This document shows positions 1 to 14,261 of a DNA stretch of 64,000 bases, piece after piece. The DNA is from Tubulanus polymorphus (lineage: Eukaryota; Nemertea; Palaeonemertea; Tubulaniformes; Tubulanidae), in NCBI RefSeq assembly GCF_964204645.1, contig NC_134030.1:7066278-7130277 (forward strand). Direction: 5' to 3'. The first letter of the stretch is position 1, and each line of letters begins with the position of its first letter. The notes below the pieces were generated by a model that was given only the letters and a program-made list of their open reading frames with translations, had not been told where the DNA came from and ran no database searches. Position numbers and translations under genes: made by a program.

Positions 1-3000
1 GCACCATTCCATTTTCATATTTAAATTTGATATCACTGAGAAAAAGATTTATTTCATCCATAAATTGAGTTCTATGAAAAATCCCTGACTTGCATACCGC
101 ACTATAACAAGCTCTATTCAACATATTACATGATTCAAATTTCTTCCAGACTTAAACGTAGTCCATTTTACATTATATCGACGAGAATATGATCAGGTGT
201 GAATTTCTATGTAGTCAAGCCCCTTCAAAGGGGATGCGATATAAACTACAAATGGACATAAACCACATGTGGGCCTAAACCAAATCAGCATTTCTAGCCT
301 ACGGTGCGGCCCCTAGATTTAATTTCGACTTTTTTTGTAACAAGAAATACATACATTATCTAGATGTGAATTAGACACTTTTGAATAAAACATATCTTAA
401 CAGAAATTTCTTTCATTGGCAAATTGCGGACCTTTTCTTTCATCGGGCGAGGGGATGCGTTCCCACCCCTCCCTGGCAACGGGCTAGGTAATGAAAGAAG
501 GAATATGTCGAAGAAATTTGCCTAATTCACACATTATATCAAATATCCAAAGCATAGGAATGTTAGTATGTTTATATTTTTATGTAGTAAAAATGTAATC
601 TCAGTGAAGCTGTCGAAAGTAGCACTTCAATTTCAGAATTATCCTGAAAAGGCACAGCTCGACTGTTTACTTGTTACGAGTTTGACGAGAAGCACTAAGA
701 TCGTATGTCTTTCTAATCGTTTCGTAAACGTTGCCAATGTCAATATAATTTCTCTTAAACTGAGAAATATAAAGCACTTGTCTGTGATCCAATATGTTCG
801 TTAAATTTCAAAAACATATCATGTAACATCCATGGGCCAGTTGCTCAAAAGTTGGTTAAGAGTTAACTAGTGGAAAAATGACAATCAAAGGTGCATTGTT
901 AAAGTGGTATTTATCCGCCGGTTATGTTTGACCAATTTTTTTCAGCATCTGGCCCTATATTTCCAAAATGGCGTTCTTTATCCTCTAAAAGAAGTTTTGC
1001 ATATATATATATGTGTGGTATGTATACTCATGTTTTTGAAATGAGGGAAAACGTCTTCCGTTCAATCTTATAATGACCGTATAACACACACACACAAGAA
1101 GAAGAGCTCAATTTCATGTTGAGAAACATATTAACACCAAATCTGCGCAACTGCACTAGGTAATGTGTAGAATTTCATCACCAGTAGTGTGGTACTTACT
1201 CACCGACGAAAGTGAATATCAGCCGCGTTAAATCAGTACTGAGAGAGACAGATGCGACGACACTCGCGCGAGTCGCAATACACACATGATAGACCTCTGG
1301 CTAATCGTGACGGTGAATTCGATGGCGTGGATTTAAATGCGTTCCGTGCGCTCATAAGGTTCCAGTTTCTCGGAAAGCCGAGGCCTGTTGGCGCTACAAT
1401 TATCATTGGGAATCTGCCCGTGCTGTCTCTATAACAGAGTGGAATATGTGAAGTGTATTGACGTGCAAACGTTCAACAGCATCTCGTAAGTACTTGTAAG
1501 AAAATCTCAGTACGCAATACAATACAATATACATGAACTATCGCATTATGGATTCTATACGATTCCCACTTTCTGGCATGTGAAGTCGCTTGTTCAGCTA
1601 CCTATTCCTACTCTATGCCATCTCAAAGATGTTGTTCATAAGTGGAATAATGAAATACTTCCTCGATTCATATACGTAACTGTTCTTATCGAAAGAGGAA
1701 TCCCTCTTATTTATTTGATTGATCAATCAATTTCTATTTGAATTCTTTGTGCCTTACAAACCCAACACACTTGTCGGAAACGAAAGAAGGGGGTTTGATT
1801 TTGAAATGTGAAATCGAAATACAGATAGGCATACGTAACTGTTTTAGCCAGGGGATTCATTTTCATGTAGCTTACTCAAAAATAATTCGTTTCCAATCGT
1901 TAAACTGGCAGTTACTGTTTTACGATTGGAAAACGAAATAATTTTGATGACTGGCTATGTTAGGAATCTATAGTGGCGTTTTGAAACAAGGAATTGATTA
2001 CGTTTTCACGTTGAAAATGTCCCAGGCGATTATTGCTGATACACTGCGAGCATTGACTCTCGTGATTCACTTTCACTTCACCGGAGTTTCTCCATATTTA
2101 TGCTCGACGTTACAAAATTACCAATAAATTCACCAATAATATGTAGGCCTATATACGACATACTAATACACGTCTATTACATAGCGACCGTGGCAAGCGG
2201 ACTGTAACATCTGTATCTTTGTCTCGCGCTACTATCATTAATGAAAAGAGATGAAAAACTGATAACCACTGCGGTGATTTCCTTTTAGCGCATTCAACTA
2301 TATTCACGATCGAAGTTGATATTTGCCGTGTATATCTGTGGATTTAATATCGCGTGCGTGCGCAGTAGTTGTCATCTCTTTTTCAGTAAAACGTGATGAA
2401 ATTAGCAATACACGATTAATTTAGCGCGATGACAATTCCGGCACGAGTAGATAGATCGAAGATACGTTAAATCTGTAAATCTTTAAAATGGGTTATATCT
2501 ATGGTTGGATAATGGTTGATTATCAAGATTTCATTTCGGAAAGGTCGACTGATGGAACGCGATGCGAGCCTTGGGTCAGTATAATAAACTGTGTTTAGTT
2601 GCACAGTGTGGTGACTGGTAGTTATGAATTCAAATAAAGCTGGGCTTAGAATTAGACGGAACATCTGGTTTCTGGATATTGATTTTGGAATAGTTGAATT
2701 TGTTCATATTTCAACCACGTCAAATATTATTTTAACCGTGGAATTACCATGCGATGTGACAACGCGAAATATCTGAACCCTCTACTCAGACAATATGTCA
2801 TTATTACAGTTTTAAATCGCTTCTTTGTATATGCAGAATATTTGAGGCGTTGGTTAACTGATTGTCACTTAATCGATGGTCGCAACCTGCAGACCGCCTT
2901 CGAGTTTCCATTTTAATTACTTATTTTCTGGGAATCAATTTTTCAATTCAGTAGCGAAGAAGCTCTGTTGCTGCTCGCGTAAAATGTAACAATCTTCAAG

Positions 3001-6000
3001 AAGACGTTGCCCTCACGTTCCTGAAGGCAAAATATTAAAATTCATCGCAGTAAGCGTGGATAAACAAACTAACGACGAAAATCCATCAAATTAGTTTTAT
3101 TCTACGTGTCCCTTTGAGATAGAGATGAAAAGAATCGACATATATTCGAAAACGAAATAATTTCCCATTTGACTCTCACATTTGATAAATAATGTTAGTT
3201 TCGCAGCCGTGATATGATCAGGGAACCCCTTATGACCGATCTAATATTGCAAAAAAAAATTAGTTGTCAATATCGATATATTCTCTGCGGATGTATGAGA
3301 TGATGTGATGTAAAACCGTATAAGAGATCTCGCATAGTTTGTTGGGAACACGGTAATCAATCCATCAGTCAATCAATCGATCGATCATGCTGTAGGAGCA
3401 GATGCTGACGACACCTTTCTACGTTTACCCACCTTCGTTTTCGAGTGATTGCCCATATATTTATATGTAATCTGCCCAAAGCCCCAAGAGAGCGCACTTA
3501 GCTGTACCACGGAGGAGTCTTCTCCCACCGCCAGCAGATCCTGAGCAGGTGAAATTCGCTAGAAGTATTAGCTACCACATTTATTAAAGGGCATTCTTTT
3601 TTCATGTGCCAATTCGTCGTCGTCTATTTGGAGTAGCAGACCTTAGGCACACTAGGAAGTCGAATAATTATCAACTATGAACGTCGAACTAATACGCGAT
3701 TAAAATCATATATTCTGAAGCTGACAAGCCGACAAGAATCGTACACACAAATACATACGAGATTAATTGGTAGCCGCATAAATAGATTAGATATGCGACA
3801 TATGAGCGTATCGGGTAAAACGGTCGGTATTAGGTTCAAAAGACGCGTCGCATCATAAATTCAAACAGAGCGTTCAGTTCGGTAGCTGATGAGATCTAAT
3901 TTTGTCAGTTGGTAATCTGCCAAACGAAGGAAGACCAAATATTTATCTATGAAAGATATTGCTGCGTTTGCAGTTTATGACATCGTATAGAATCTTCCCA
4001 AACACCCGAACGAAACGAAAAACTGGATCGTTGTGCGGCGGCGTCAACTGTGCGCGAGATCAGATCAGCATGGTTCTTTCGCTCGACTCATACTACTGAT
4101 GTTTTGGTGTATGATGAGGACTTTCCATCACTACTTCATCCTGACGTTATTCATTTTTCGACGCCGTATGAAATCCATTAAAAAAATGTATTTATACATT
4201 GCAAACTTTTGCGTAGAGTGTGGTGATTCGATGAGCACAACGATGTCATTAATTTCCGTTTCAAAATATCAATTATATGCAACTATATGTATTTCGGCGT
4301 TTATTTTGTACTTGATTAAATCTAATGACTCTTATTTTCTAGTTCGTGAATTTTCATGTATTTTCTAGGATGAATTTTAGTAGCATTTTGGCGATTGTGC
4401 GGGTTGATGCGCAGCACGTCATCAACATCGGGTTAGACTGGTTGCCGGTCATTTCCATTGTCGATATATTCAAAATTCAAATATGACTTTACTGAACCTT
4501 AATGGTATCATTGTCGACAATATCAAGCAGTATGTGCGCATCTTATCTTTCGAGGCGTCAATAAAGTTCCAAGCTAGTTTTCTTGTTTTCACTTGTGCCG
4601 TTGCTTCTGCGTGCACCAACAGGTAAACAAACATACCTTGAACACATTTAATAATTTCTTCTTATGCCTCGAAGCATTGACCTCTTTCATCGAATTTCTC
4701 GCATCGCAGCGCAGAATATTTGCGCATCTCGACCAAACAAAATGAGTTGATAATTATTTATCTTCGGTAATCAGCAATTTCTCTATTCATCGCCCAGAGA
4801 CTACGAATCCACGAAGTTGTGCCTCCAAAATGATATGACCAGTATTTCCTTCCGTTCAGTAGCGAGCGCTGAAGGATATCTGAATTAATTTGCATTTACA
4901 TGCACCAGATGACGAAACAATCATCGCTCGATTGAGTTTGATTGTATGTATTTTCAATCGCTCAACGCAGGCGATGTTTTCTTCGTTTAACGGAGAATCT
5001 TTGTAAAAACTTGCTCAATTCTTCAAGTTAATTTCTTTGCGCTTCGTTGGTGATACGTGCATTTTCGGATTCCCCGTACACCCGCAGAATCTGCGCGGAC
5101 TACTACATTGAAATCCGTCGATTTTGCGCTGTTAAACAAATAATACCGTATTTGAAGGGACAATTTAATCATTAATCTAATGCAACAGATGGTAGCTAAA
5201 TATTGTAGAATTCATTCCAAGTTGTTACGTCCTGCAGGATGTTTAATCAAACGACTATACATCGAACGGTTACACGATCTACCCTTGACTTCAGCACTTC
5301 AGTTACTTCAATTAGTTAATTGAGTTAAAACCTCAAAGTTACAGTCAGTCGTTCCTTGAAAGTGGCCGCAGATAAGTGGCCGTATCTATAAAAGTCTATA
5401 AAACTGCGTGTTACAGTCTGTAGACGCCTATTGCAAATTCCGCGCAGAAATTCAATCTTATCGCAATTTCAAATGTTGCTACAGCGAATTTACATTTTGC
5501 TGCTTGCAATATGTCATCATATTTACAGGAAAACTTTGTTTAGCGCGAGTTGGAATGGTAATAGAACGCTAGTGATTATCTCCGTTTTCGTTTGCGTTCG
5601 GAGTTGTTTATTTATTTGGTCGATCAAGCGTAAAAACGCACCTGTCACCTGGTGGATTCGTTTTTAGAAGAAGTCATTTTTTAAAGATGATGCTAATATA
5701 CCCATATCTATATATGTAAATATCTAGATTTAACCGTCATTTTTGCTTTTTAAACATCGATTTACGCCTCAATGCATTATGTCGCTTAGCAAATCTAACA
5801 ATAGATTTGTTAAGGCGGAGAAACCTGATGCCAAGCTGATTTAATATGGCTGACAGGCAGCTATTTAACCGAAACTAAGCCGAAAGCTTACAGCAAATGA
5901 ATCGGAGCATCATCAAAATGCGGGTGCTTGGTTTACGGCCGACAGAAATGATTGGCTTTTATCGCGGGTAATCCACGCTTGATTTAACAGTGGGGGTTGT

Positions 6001-8590
6001 TTATTGACACCCATAACTGTATACGCCTCGGCGCAGGTAGCTGGTTCAGAGACCATCGATCACTATCGGACAGCAGCGGTCATTTCGCCTTCGATAAGCT
6101 GGCATTATATTGATCTAGAACTCGGCTCCGTCGATAACCTCGCACGGTGCCATTAGCTAGTTGGCTCTTTGACCAGCGCGTAATCCAATTCGCATGTATC
6201 GGGACAGCTGTAGCTGCGTTATGTCGACCGTGATTCAATTTAGTCCCCTGTACCATTAGGTCTATGATACGAACATATATTTCGGGAAAAAATTACGAAA
6301 TGGATTTTCCTTAATTGCTTGGGCTACGCATGTAAACTGGATTTATGGTTGTATCAAGTATCCGTAATTCAGCATGTCACCGTTTCCATTCTACGTATCA
6401 TAAGATCAACGCATATGGAAATAGTACGCCGCCATAAACTCCCATTGCGAATATTCGATGGAAAGAATAATCAAAATCGAGTAATGCAACTAATTCTGAA
6501 TTGATAACGTCAAAATATCCCAGATCCTCTAATGCGAACGTTCATATCGATAGTTAACACTCGCTTATCTCTAGTAATGAGCGTCCATCGATTTGGACAA
6601 CTATATGTATATGCTTGCTTTTGGGGTCAAATCGAAAACTAGATGCCTAAAGCGAAGATATCTTTTACATCACACTGGATGTTCCGTTCAATAATCGCGT
6701 TACATCGATATGAAGTATTTACCGGATAGGATGAAATCGCCATTGGAACGATGTTGTTTTTCGATACCCTGTAGCGGATGATTTTACCACAGTCAATCAC
6801 TGGAGATGTATATACGATCCTGTTTCGTATATAGGGCGGTTTGTTTTTGTACGCGCGCAGTCGACCGGTGGTAAACGATCGGCAACCCATCGGTTTGGAT
6901 CGTGCGATTGCATAAACCTTTCGGATATAAAGCTGGCATCAATCTTGATTAATTTACCTGCTAGCACACGATATAAGTGCAGCGGAGGAACGGTCGAAAT
7001 AAAAACCTTCAACTATCTATTATTGACTCTGCCGGCACTAGTCGCGCAAAAACCATTCATTTTGAAAAACACGTTATGTGCGACCTTGTTATACTCGATG
7101 GCGCGGAGCTTGGAATTTTTTCCGGCAGCAGTCGGAGGTCTGGGAGACTTACCCGGATAAACCAAAATTCAAGAAGCCCGTAAGCCTGAGGGCGTGAAAC
7201 AGCGGATTAAAATCACATCTCGTGCGTAAAAGATTTAGAGCCATTTCAATGATTACAGCACATTTTCTGTTGATGTTTACCACATCCCCCTAAACCCCCT
7301 GTCTCGCTCCCGGCAGATGTGGTGGGTTCGTAAGGGACATCAAATCAAAAAGTCAAACGAAATATACCAATCAAATGAATAACAGGATCAATCCCTATTC
7401 TAAGATCAATACCTTGTTAAATTGGTTCTAATCTTAATGAAGATGAAGTTATCTCATGTATTAATCTTGAGCAGATATTTTTTGTGTGTGTGAAGCGCCG
7501 TCGTTAATTTCATTATCATGAGTGAGTAATTCTCCTCTCACAGCTTCTTCGTTTAGGGGACATTTTCATATTCATCGCAGAAATTGCAGGGGAGCCAAGA
7601 GATGCTGTCATTTCCAGTCGATCAGTTTTCCCCTCGTGATTTTCACTGCTTGAAGGCATCTTTCATGTTTTGACGAAACGTTTAGTCCACGATCCGCCGC
7701 TGTGGCGATTATCACAGACCGTACTATGAATGCATTATCCAGATCTGTTTTTGTGGCTTATTTTTTTAGATAAAAATGCGACTTGTAAAGCAAAGATTAA
7801 CTTACTTCAACTCGTAAATAGTCTTCCAATATTTAGAATTAAACACAAATACTCAAATCAAATAAATAGTAATGGCAGATATAGATTGAGATCAAATTGA
7901 TATTAACTGCATCAGTATTTACACATTTCCCCCCGTCGTTTACCAGTATGATTGCTTCATATCTGAGAGTCAAGAACCATGCTTATTAACGCAGACGGAA
8001 TATTCTCCCGATCATTAGATAGGAGACTCTGCAAAGTTAAGTACTCTAACGCCTCTTCGACTGGAGACCAGACAATTGGGCACCTTCTCTATTGACCGTC
8101 GCTGTTGATGGAATGCTGAACAACACATCATTATAAGAAATTACGCATTTAGCGGACCGTCCTCCGCAATGCGTTGTTGATGGGTTCGAGCTATCTAATC
8201 ATATCGTTACTCATAATGCGCAACAGAAATTCATATGAAAACAGTCTAAAATGCGAATAAATATCAAAGGTCTAACTACGAGAGAATATTTTGTATTCCG
8301 AAGTTTTTTATTCACGGTTTTCAGCATAAAACGGAGAATATGCTTTCGTCATACGAGTTATTACGAAAATTACGTTGACCGATGCGGCTGACCGTCAAGT
8401 GACCTCTGCAATCGGTGAAATTAATTATTAGCGCCGATGATACACACGCATACCGCTATATGCTGTGGGTTACACGACAGAACCGATGCCTCCATTTAGC
8501 GAGACATCCCCTCCACAGTTCTAATGGCATTTTACCGTTCTTCGCGCTTCCTTTAATTAATTCCCGAAAGCCAATACTTGTATTTTTCAG
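1..8590. other. Intergenic region, no recognisable gene
   Basis: I find no open frame with family similarity or a coherent exon chain on either strand. The stretch is AT-rich with short simple repeats, such as an AC run near 1085 and an AT run near 1000. Short open frames (for example 1252-1434 and 4033-4368) show no recognisable domain and no consistent splice partners. The last part probably holds the promoter and a 5' untranslated exon of the nicotinic receptor gene, because a splice acceptor (TTTTTCAG) sits immediately before that gene's ATG. One segment, 4377-4455, is a copy of a repeat also present near 61.2-61.4 kb. Confidence 0.6.
4377..4455. repeat. Dispersed repeat, related to 61.2-61.4 kb
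   Basis: The segment ends in the motif TAGACTGGTTGCCGGTCA, which recurs at 61410-61426 in the same orientation. Both are preceded by a 'gcagcacgtcatcaacatcg'-like stretch (around 4411 and 61387). A second related piece lies at 61206-61255. The relationship is visible by eye only and its full extent is not defined. It is likely a fragment of an interspersed repeat family, class unknown. Confidence 0.5.
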
Positions 8591-8591
8591 A

Positions 8592-11500
8592 ATGGCAGGA
8601 TATCGGCATTGGCTGGTTCTGTTTTTTGTCGTGTTGAGCGCCGCGTGCGTGACAGCCCTAATTTATCAAGGTAAACAGAAAAGTCATCAAAAAAGTTCAT
8701 CAATAGGTAAACAGAACTATTGGCGTATATTGCATGGATCCATCCCGAGTTCTGTTACATCTGTTACATGTGAATCACTACTCCAAAAATACTAGATTTC
8801 GTTGTTTTTATAAGTTATCTTGTATGTTTTCTAGATTATGAGCAACACTATTATATTACGTGCTATCATAATTCATTGCCTTTACCGTTTACCTACGTTT
8901 AAAACATTTTAAACTTTTTACGGGATATTTTTTATCCTGTTATGTTGTAATGTTACGTATTATATATTATATTTTTGTAAAAATATGAAGCATCTTTTAT
9001 TTCAATTCATTAATAGATAAGCGTATGCGAATTACCTCAAATTATGACTTATCATAGCTCTAAGTGATAAGTGTTAGCACGGGTATACGCGTAGCTTATT
9101 TCAGATTGTTTTTCCTCCTTTCGTTCGTGAAACTCCCGTGTTGCATATATATATGTAAAATTTGCTTGCAGGGCAGCGTCGTGCAAACAGAAACAGGAAT
9201 AAAGGTCTGTACTACGACGAAGACGAAGAAGATGACGACGATTATCAAGGAATAACAGGTGCGACATTATAATCGACTGTTGCCATTCGATGTGACTCTA
9301 TGAATGAGAAATTTCCGATTTGAATAAACCCAATGTATATTACTGATTCTATCTTATGCTGCCGAAAGGTTGTTAAAACGAATGAAAGAAACGTCTGAAA
9401 TTCGAAATATATTCACAACCGATTGGTTGCATATATAAGAAAATGAATTTGCGTGACTTTTACCACGAATTTCTGTGAAAGATCATATTATCATTGGTGG
9501 CAATTTATCAGAATCAGGACAGTTTTATGGGACAATTATCGAAACGAATTCGTCATATTCGTCGAAATCAGTACATGCTTGTCTTCTGCGTGTGTTCAAA
9601 GCGACCTAGTCGACGGCGCAGTAATCGATGTCTTTATATTTCCAATTTGCAGCCTGTCGCATGAGATGATTGGCACCGTTAATTTGCACTATTTTTCCAA
9701 AGCATTCCTAGACCGAGATATTCTTCCACCTTGAACGAACAGTTTCCATGACAACGTACATGTCACGGCGCGGTTTCTGAGCTTGCCGCTCGTGCTCGTC
9801 GACGATAACCTGCCGTTGCTCTCGGAAACTCTCCGTTAGACCGCGATCTCATCGTCGTCGCAGATATTCTTTCATATAGGTGTTTTAGAAAATCCCCCGT
9901 TCGTTTCCGTCGGTTGGATCTCGTCTGTCAGAAATCCGCGCGTTATCTACGCTTATCCCGACACGTTTCGGACAATACGATCAATGACAAGATGAAACCC
10001 TTCAGTGGAGAGAGCCATTTGGTATTTTCAGCCGATAAGCGCGGCGACATTGAGCGCTCGAGAGATTGGCTTGATTAATGGATGGAAATATAACGAAGAG
10101 CGGCGAGCGAGTTAGACGCTGCGACGCTGTTCGCATCATTCCCCCTAGTTGTCTGAAATGCATATTACATTGTTATAGAAAAGAGAATCTGGCGGATATT
10201 TTTTCATTACTTAAAAACCATTATGTATATTTCATTGCACGATTTATTATTTGTCTTTTTAGGTAATAAAGGCTACACCGGTATCGTTCCCGATGAGCAG
10301 CGACTATATCACGACCTAATGGAAGGATATGAGAATTCCGTCCGTCCAGTAATGAACGCTTCGGAAACGCTGGTAATAAGATTCAGCCTGAGGCTTAATC
10401 AGATCATCGGGCTGGTAAGGAGCACATAGACCATCCAACTTCCAAAGCGTAACGTAGCTAAAAGATGAGGACATTTTCAATAAAGATTATCAAATAATGA
10501 AGTAGAATATTTCATTTACAAAAGTATTCAGAGATCGATACATTATATAACGTTCAGGACCAGTAAAACATGGAAGACAGATATTACTTTGAAGGTTGGC
10601 TGGATTTATTTAGAGTGAGGGCTTTCGCTACTTTAGTGCCTTCATCATTTGCCTGATGAAGCTACTATGCACTGATAGCGAAAGCTTGTACTCCAAATAA
10701 ATCTAGTTAACCTTCAAAGTATCATTCATCTCTGTGCGTTTTACCGATTCGAAATCGGGTTGTTATCGCGGCTCATCTGCAACTTTCAGGACGAGAGACA
10801 CCAGGTTTTAACCACCAACGTATTCATAGATCAAGACTGGGTAGACGAAAATCTGAAATGGAATTCAACCGAGTACAACGGCATTAAACATTTACGTATT
10901 CCCGCTCATCGAGTATGGCTTCCAGATACATTCGTCTTCAACAAGTACGTATTCTCGCGGTGTTATTTTAGTAGCGGAATGCGCGGTGATATCGCGTGAT
11001 GTCATATGGCGCGCGATCGAGACGAAATTATGAAAACAATTCCATCGCAGGGGGAATCAAATCGATTTAATACCAATATTATTTTGATAGATCGCGGATG
11101 CAATCGAATATTGATTCGCTCAAAAGATGATTGCTCGAAAATGGCGAGAAACGGATTTAGAATTCTGCAGCTAATGATAGTAGCAATGATTACACTAGGC
11201 GCAGTTTTAATAAGGAAAAAGAAAATTTGATTAAATATCTATATAGATATCTCAGTTAAAAGTTTTACATAAATAAGATGATCAAGTACATTCAATGCCC
11301 TGAGATTACGATTTCGATTAAAAGTATTTTAGCATATTCCACAAACTAAAACAGCTGTAGATGCGCATTCATAAAAACGACTAGCATGGTTATCGGTATT
11401 TTGCGTACGATATCTTTACATCGGACAAGATGCTGGATGAACCCGCGCGCTTAGGGTTTATAAACCGGAAGGTTTCCACGCGATTGATCAAACGTATATC

Positions 11501-14261
11501 GAATATCGTATATCGACAGCGAATGATAGAAATATGATGTATTATCTACGGGATTTCATTACGCACCGAGCAATTTGATACCCGGAGAAGCAAATGATTT
11601 ATTGGACATACAGGTTATTAACACCGATCGATTCGTGTCAATATATACCCCCGATAAAACGCGATGCAGGGTATACTACCAAAATCATATATGTGACGTC
11701 ATGTGTTTATGGGTCCCTCGGTGGTGATCCGTTTTCGTTTAATTGCAAATATTAGCTTCTGCCGAGGTGAGATGGCGGGCTAATAGGTGCCTGAGGTGTG
11801 ATAACTACTCTTGAGGTAGTCGACCATTACTGTTCCTATTATTATCGCTAATTTCTTCGTCAAAACGATCCTATACCATTCGTGAGAATGAAGTCCCAAT
11901 TGCATCATTCAGTCATACCGACTCACGGAGAACTTTCACAGAAAACCAGCTGATCTCTACATCTTTTCTATGTAGTGAATTGTGTAGATATGAACAAGAA
12001 ATCTTCACCCGATAGTGGTACTACTACGCTGTCGGGTAAACTTTATAAAAGCACAATCGATTTTAAAGTTAATTCTTTTAAAAAAACAACCGATTCAGCC
12101 CTTCACTTTGATACCGGTGGGTGATTGGCACCAATGGAGCTTGCTAATGAGTATCTAATTTGAGTGTCCAATAATAAAATAAAGATGAAAAAATATCACT
12201 TAGGGCTTTTACGGGTAATCATGAACGAAATTTCGATCTAATGCTTACCGATATATCTTTTACTTTCATGATTCAAGCGCTGACGACGGTTCGACTGGAT
12301 TTATGGCGGGAATTCACGTGCTGGTGAATGAAAACGGATCCGTGCTGTGGCCGGTGCCCGTCAAATTGAAAAGCTCGTGCAAGGTGGACATCACGTACTT
12401 TCCGTTCGACGATCAAACGTGTATATTGAGGTTCGGGTCGTGGATCTACAGCATCAATTGGATGGATTTCGTCAGCACGCATCAGAACGTCGACCTTGAA
12501 AACTACGTCGATAACAGCGAATGGGATCTCATATCAGTCACGTTCGAAAAACGCGTCGAACGCGCAGGCGCATCGAACGAACGGCGTAGCGATTTGACTT
12601 ACACTTTACACATTCGCAGACGAACTTTTTATTACATATTCAACATAATCGTTCCGTGCATTATGTTATCCGTATTGACATTGCTGACGTTTTGGTTGCC
12701 GACGACGAGCGGGGAAAAAGTGACGCTCGGTTTATCGGTATTTTTAGCCTTCTCCATGTTCATGTTGCTTATCGCTGAAGAGGTACCTGCTACGTCGGAG
12801 TCAGTTCCCTTAATAGGTAATCAATCACCGACTGCAATTTGGATCCGTCACGCCCTGTAAAATATCATATTTCATACCACACGAAATTCTAATAATATCC
12901 ACGTTAGATTTCAATACGGATAAAGCTGCTTTTCCTTCTGTATTCGATTATCGACTATATTCGACTGTTTTTCCTTGGTGACATTTCGTGACCAAATTGT
13001 TAAGGGTATCATATTCCATCAGTTATGGCATGCGTGTAGAGGACAACATCGAATATTGGTTCACGCAACGTTGTCTCCGAACATTAAATGTCATCGGCAT
13101 GTTGGCGCCGATTGTAAAAAGTTTGCTAACCAGTATAACGACGATTATAGAGAGATTTAGCCCGCAACTAAAACCGTGTATTTTCTCTTTGCAGGCATTT
13201 ACCTAACGACAGTAATGACTATGACATCGGTTTCTGTCATATTAGCCGTGCTCGTCATTAACGTGTATAACAAAGGTTATAAATTCAGAGAGGTGCCTCC
13301 GTGGCTACGTACAATCATACTGAAATATCTGTCAGCTATAATGTGTATGAAACATGACATACCGCGGCTGGCTCATCTAATCAGATTGGTAAGTTGATAG
13401 AATGAGACCTAATCCATCATTCGCAAAGGTGGTGAAGGTCAATAATGGAGTTGTCCCAAAAATCTTGATGGTGTAACTTTAATTTGACATGAATGATCGA
13501 TTGGCCTTAGCGTCAAGTACCGATTTAGCATATCGCTCTTGAGATACGATCCAAGCATATCCATTTTATTTACAGTCAAGTAATTGTCAATGCCGTGTCA
13601 CTTTTAAATCTCAACACATTTTTGTACTAAATCATTGTAGCCAGAAGAAGATGGCGATGGATTACGATGTGACATACATTCCAACCCGGACGAGTGGCCG
13701 TTGCAGAAAATCTTGAAACGCGGCGATCACGTGCATCCGTCGGGCGAAAATGATTCGCGCACCGTCGTCATGGATCATGTCGATGTCAATCTGAACGGCC
13801 GCGAACAGTTGTTGACGCGTCGCAAAGCGAATTCCGTCTACGACAACTTATCGGATTCACCGAATTTGGGCGCCTACGAACAGGAAACCTCGCTGATTGA
13901 AGATTGCGACTCGCAGCGAAGTTCAATATCGGACGAACTGACGAATAACACGGCGTACTTGCAGGATCCGGACAGGCGGGTGCATTTCTCCTGCGAATGC
14001 GACAAAATGTCCATCAACGAAAACTCGGAAGAGATGTGCCAAAGACAAAACGAACTGATGAAACAGAAGGTTGTAATAGCCGAATGGCAACGAATCGCTG
14101 CCGTAATCGATAGACTTTTATTTTGGGCATATTTCGTGGGTACGATCGTGTCGTATGTGGTGATTTTGTTCATAATTCCTGGTTCGAAACCCGGTCTTAA
14201 CGACCAAAACCCCAACAATCAGCGCAGAGCTATGAATGTACCCGTTCACCATTACCAATGA
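8592..14261 (+). CDS. Nicotinic acetylcholine receptor-like subunit (non-alpha)
   Basis: Cys-loop ligand-gated cation channel subunit of the plasma membrane. Coding exons: 8592-8670, 9172-9258, 10263-10414, 10790-10944, 12278-12816, 13195-13388, 13641-14261. Phases close exactly and give 608 residues. In order: signal peptide (about 1-24); a basic then very acidic spacer (about 28-50); the ligand-binding domain with DEQRLYHDLM and WLPDTFVFN; the Cys-loop (C192 to C206, 13 residues between, FPFDDQTC); M1 about 272-294; M2 about 303-325 with GEKVTLG and a conserved 9' Leu, as in cation-selective members; M3 about 338-362; a long cytoplasmic loop rich in Ser and acidic residues; and M4 about 560-583. 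Loop C lacks the adjacent Cys pair of alpha subunits, so it probably forms heteromers with an alpha partner. A splice acceptor directly before the ATG implies a 5'UTR intron. The exact ortholog is not assigned. Confidence 0.93.
10585..10721. repeat. Palindromic hairpin element (MITE-like) in nAChR intron 3
   Basis: The ends TACTTTGAAGGTT (10585) and AACCTTCAAAGTA (10709-10721) are exact reverse complements. The arms stay largely complementary inward (GGATTTATTT against AAATAAATCT, CTTTCGCTA against TAGCGAAAG) to a centre near TGATGAAG. The total is about 137 bp with no coding capacity, typical of a non-autonomous foldback or MITE insertion. No clear target duplication was identified. Confidence 0.7.

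Noticed and set aside
568-6504. Short open frames scattered in the first 8.5 kb
   Set aside because: No family motif, no plausible splice sites joining them, and lengths expected by chance.
7990-8070. 5S rRNA-like fragment
   Set aside because: A few shared words (GGAGAC, GATC) only; no internal control region of a 5S gene.
13874-14218. 114-codon minus-strand open frame
   Set aside because: Antisense of the nAChR last exon (intracellular loop and M4).
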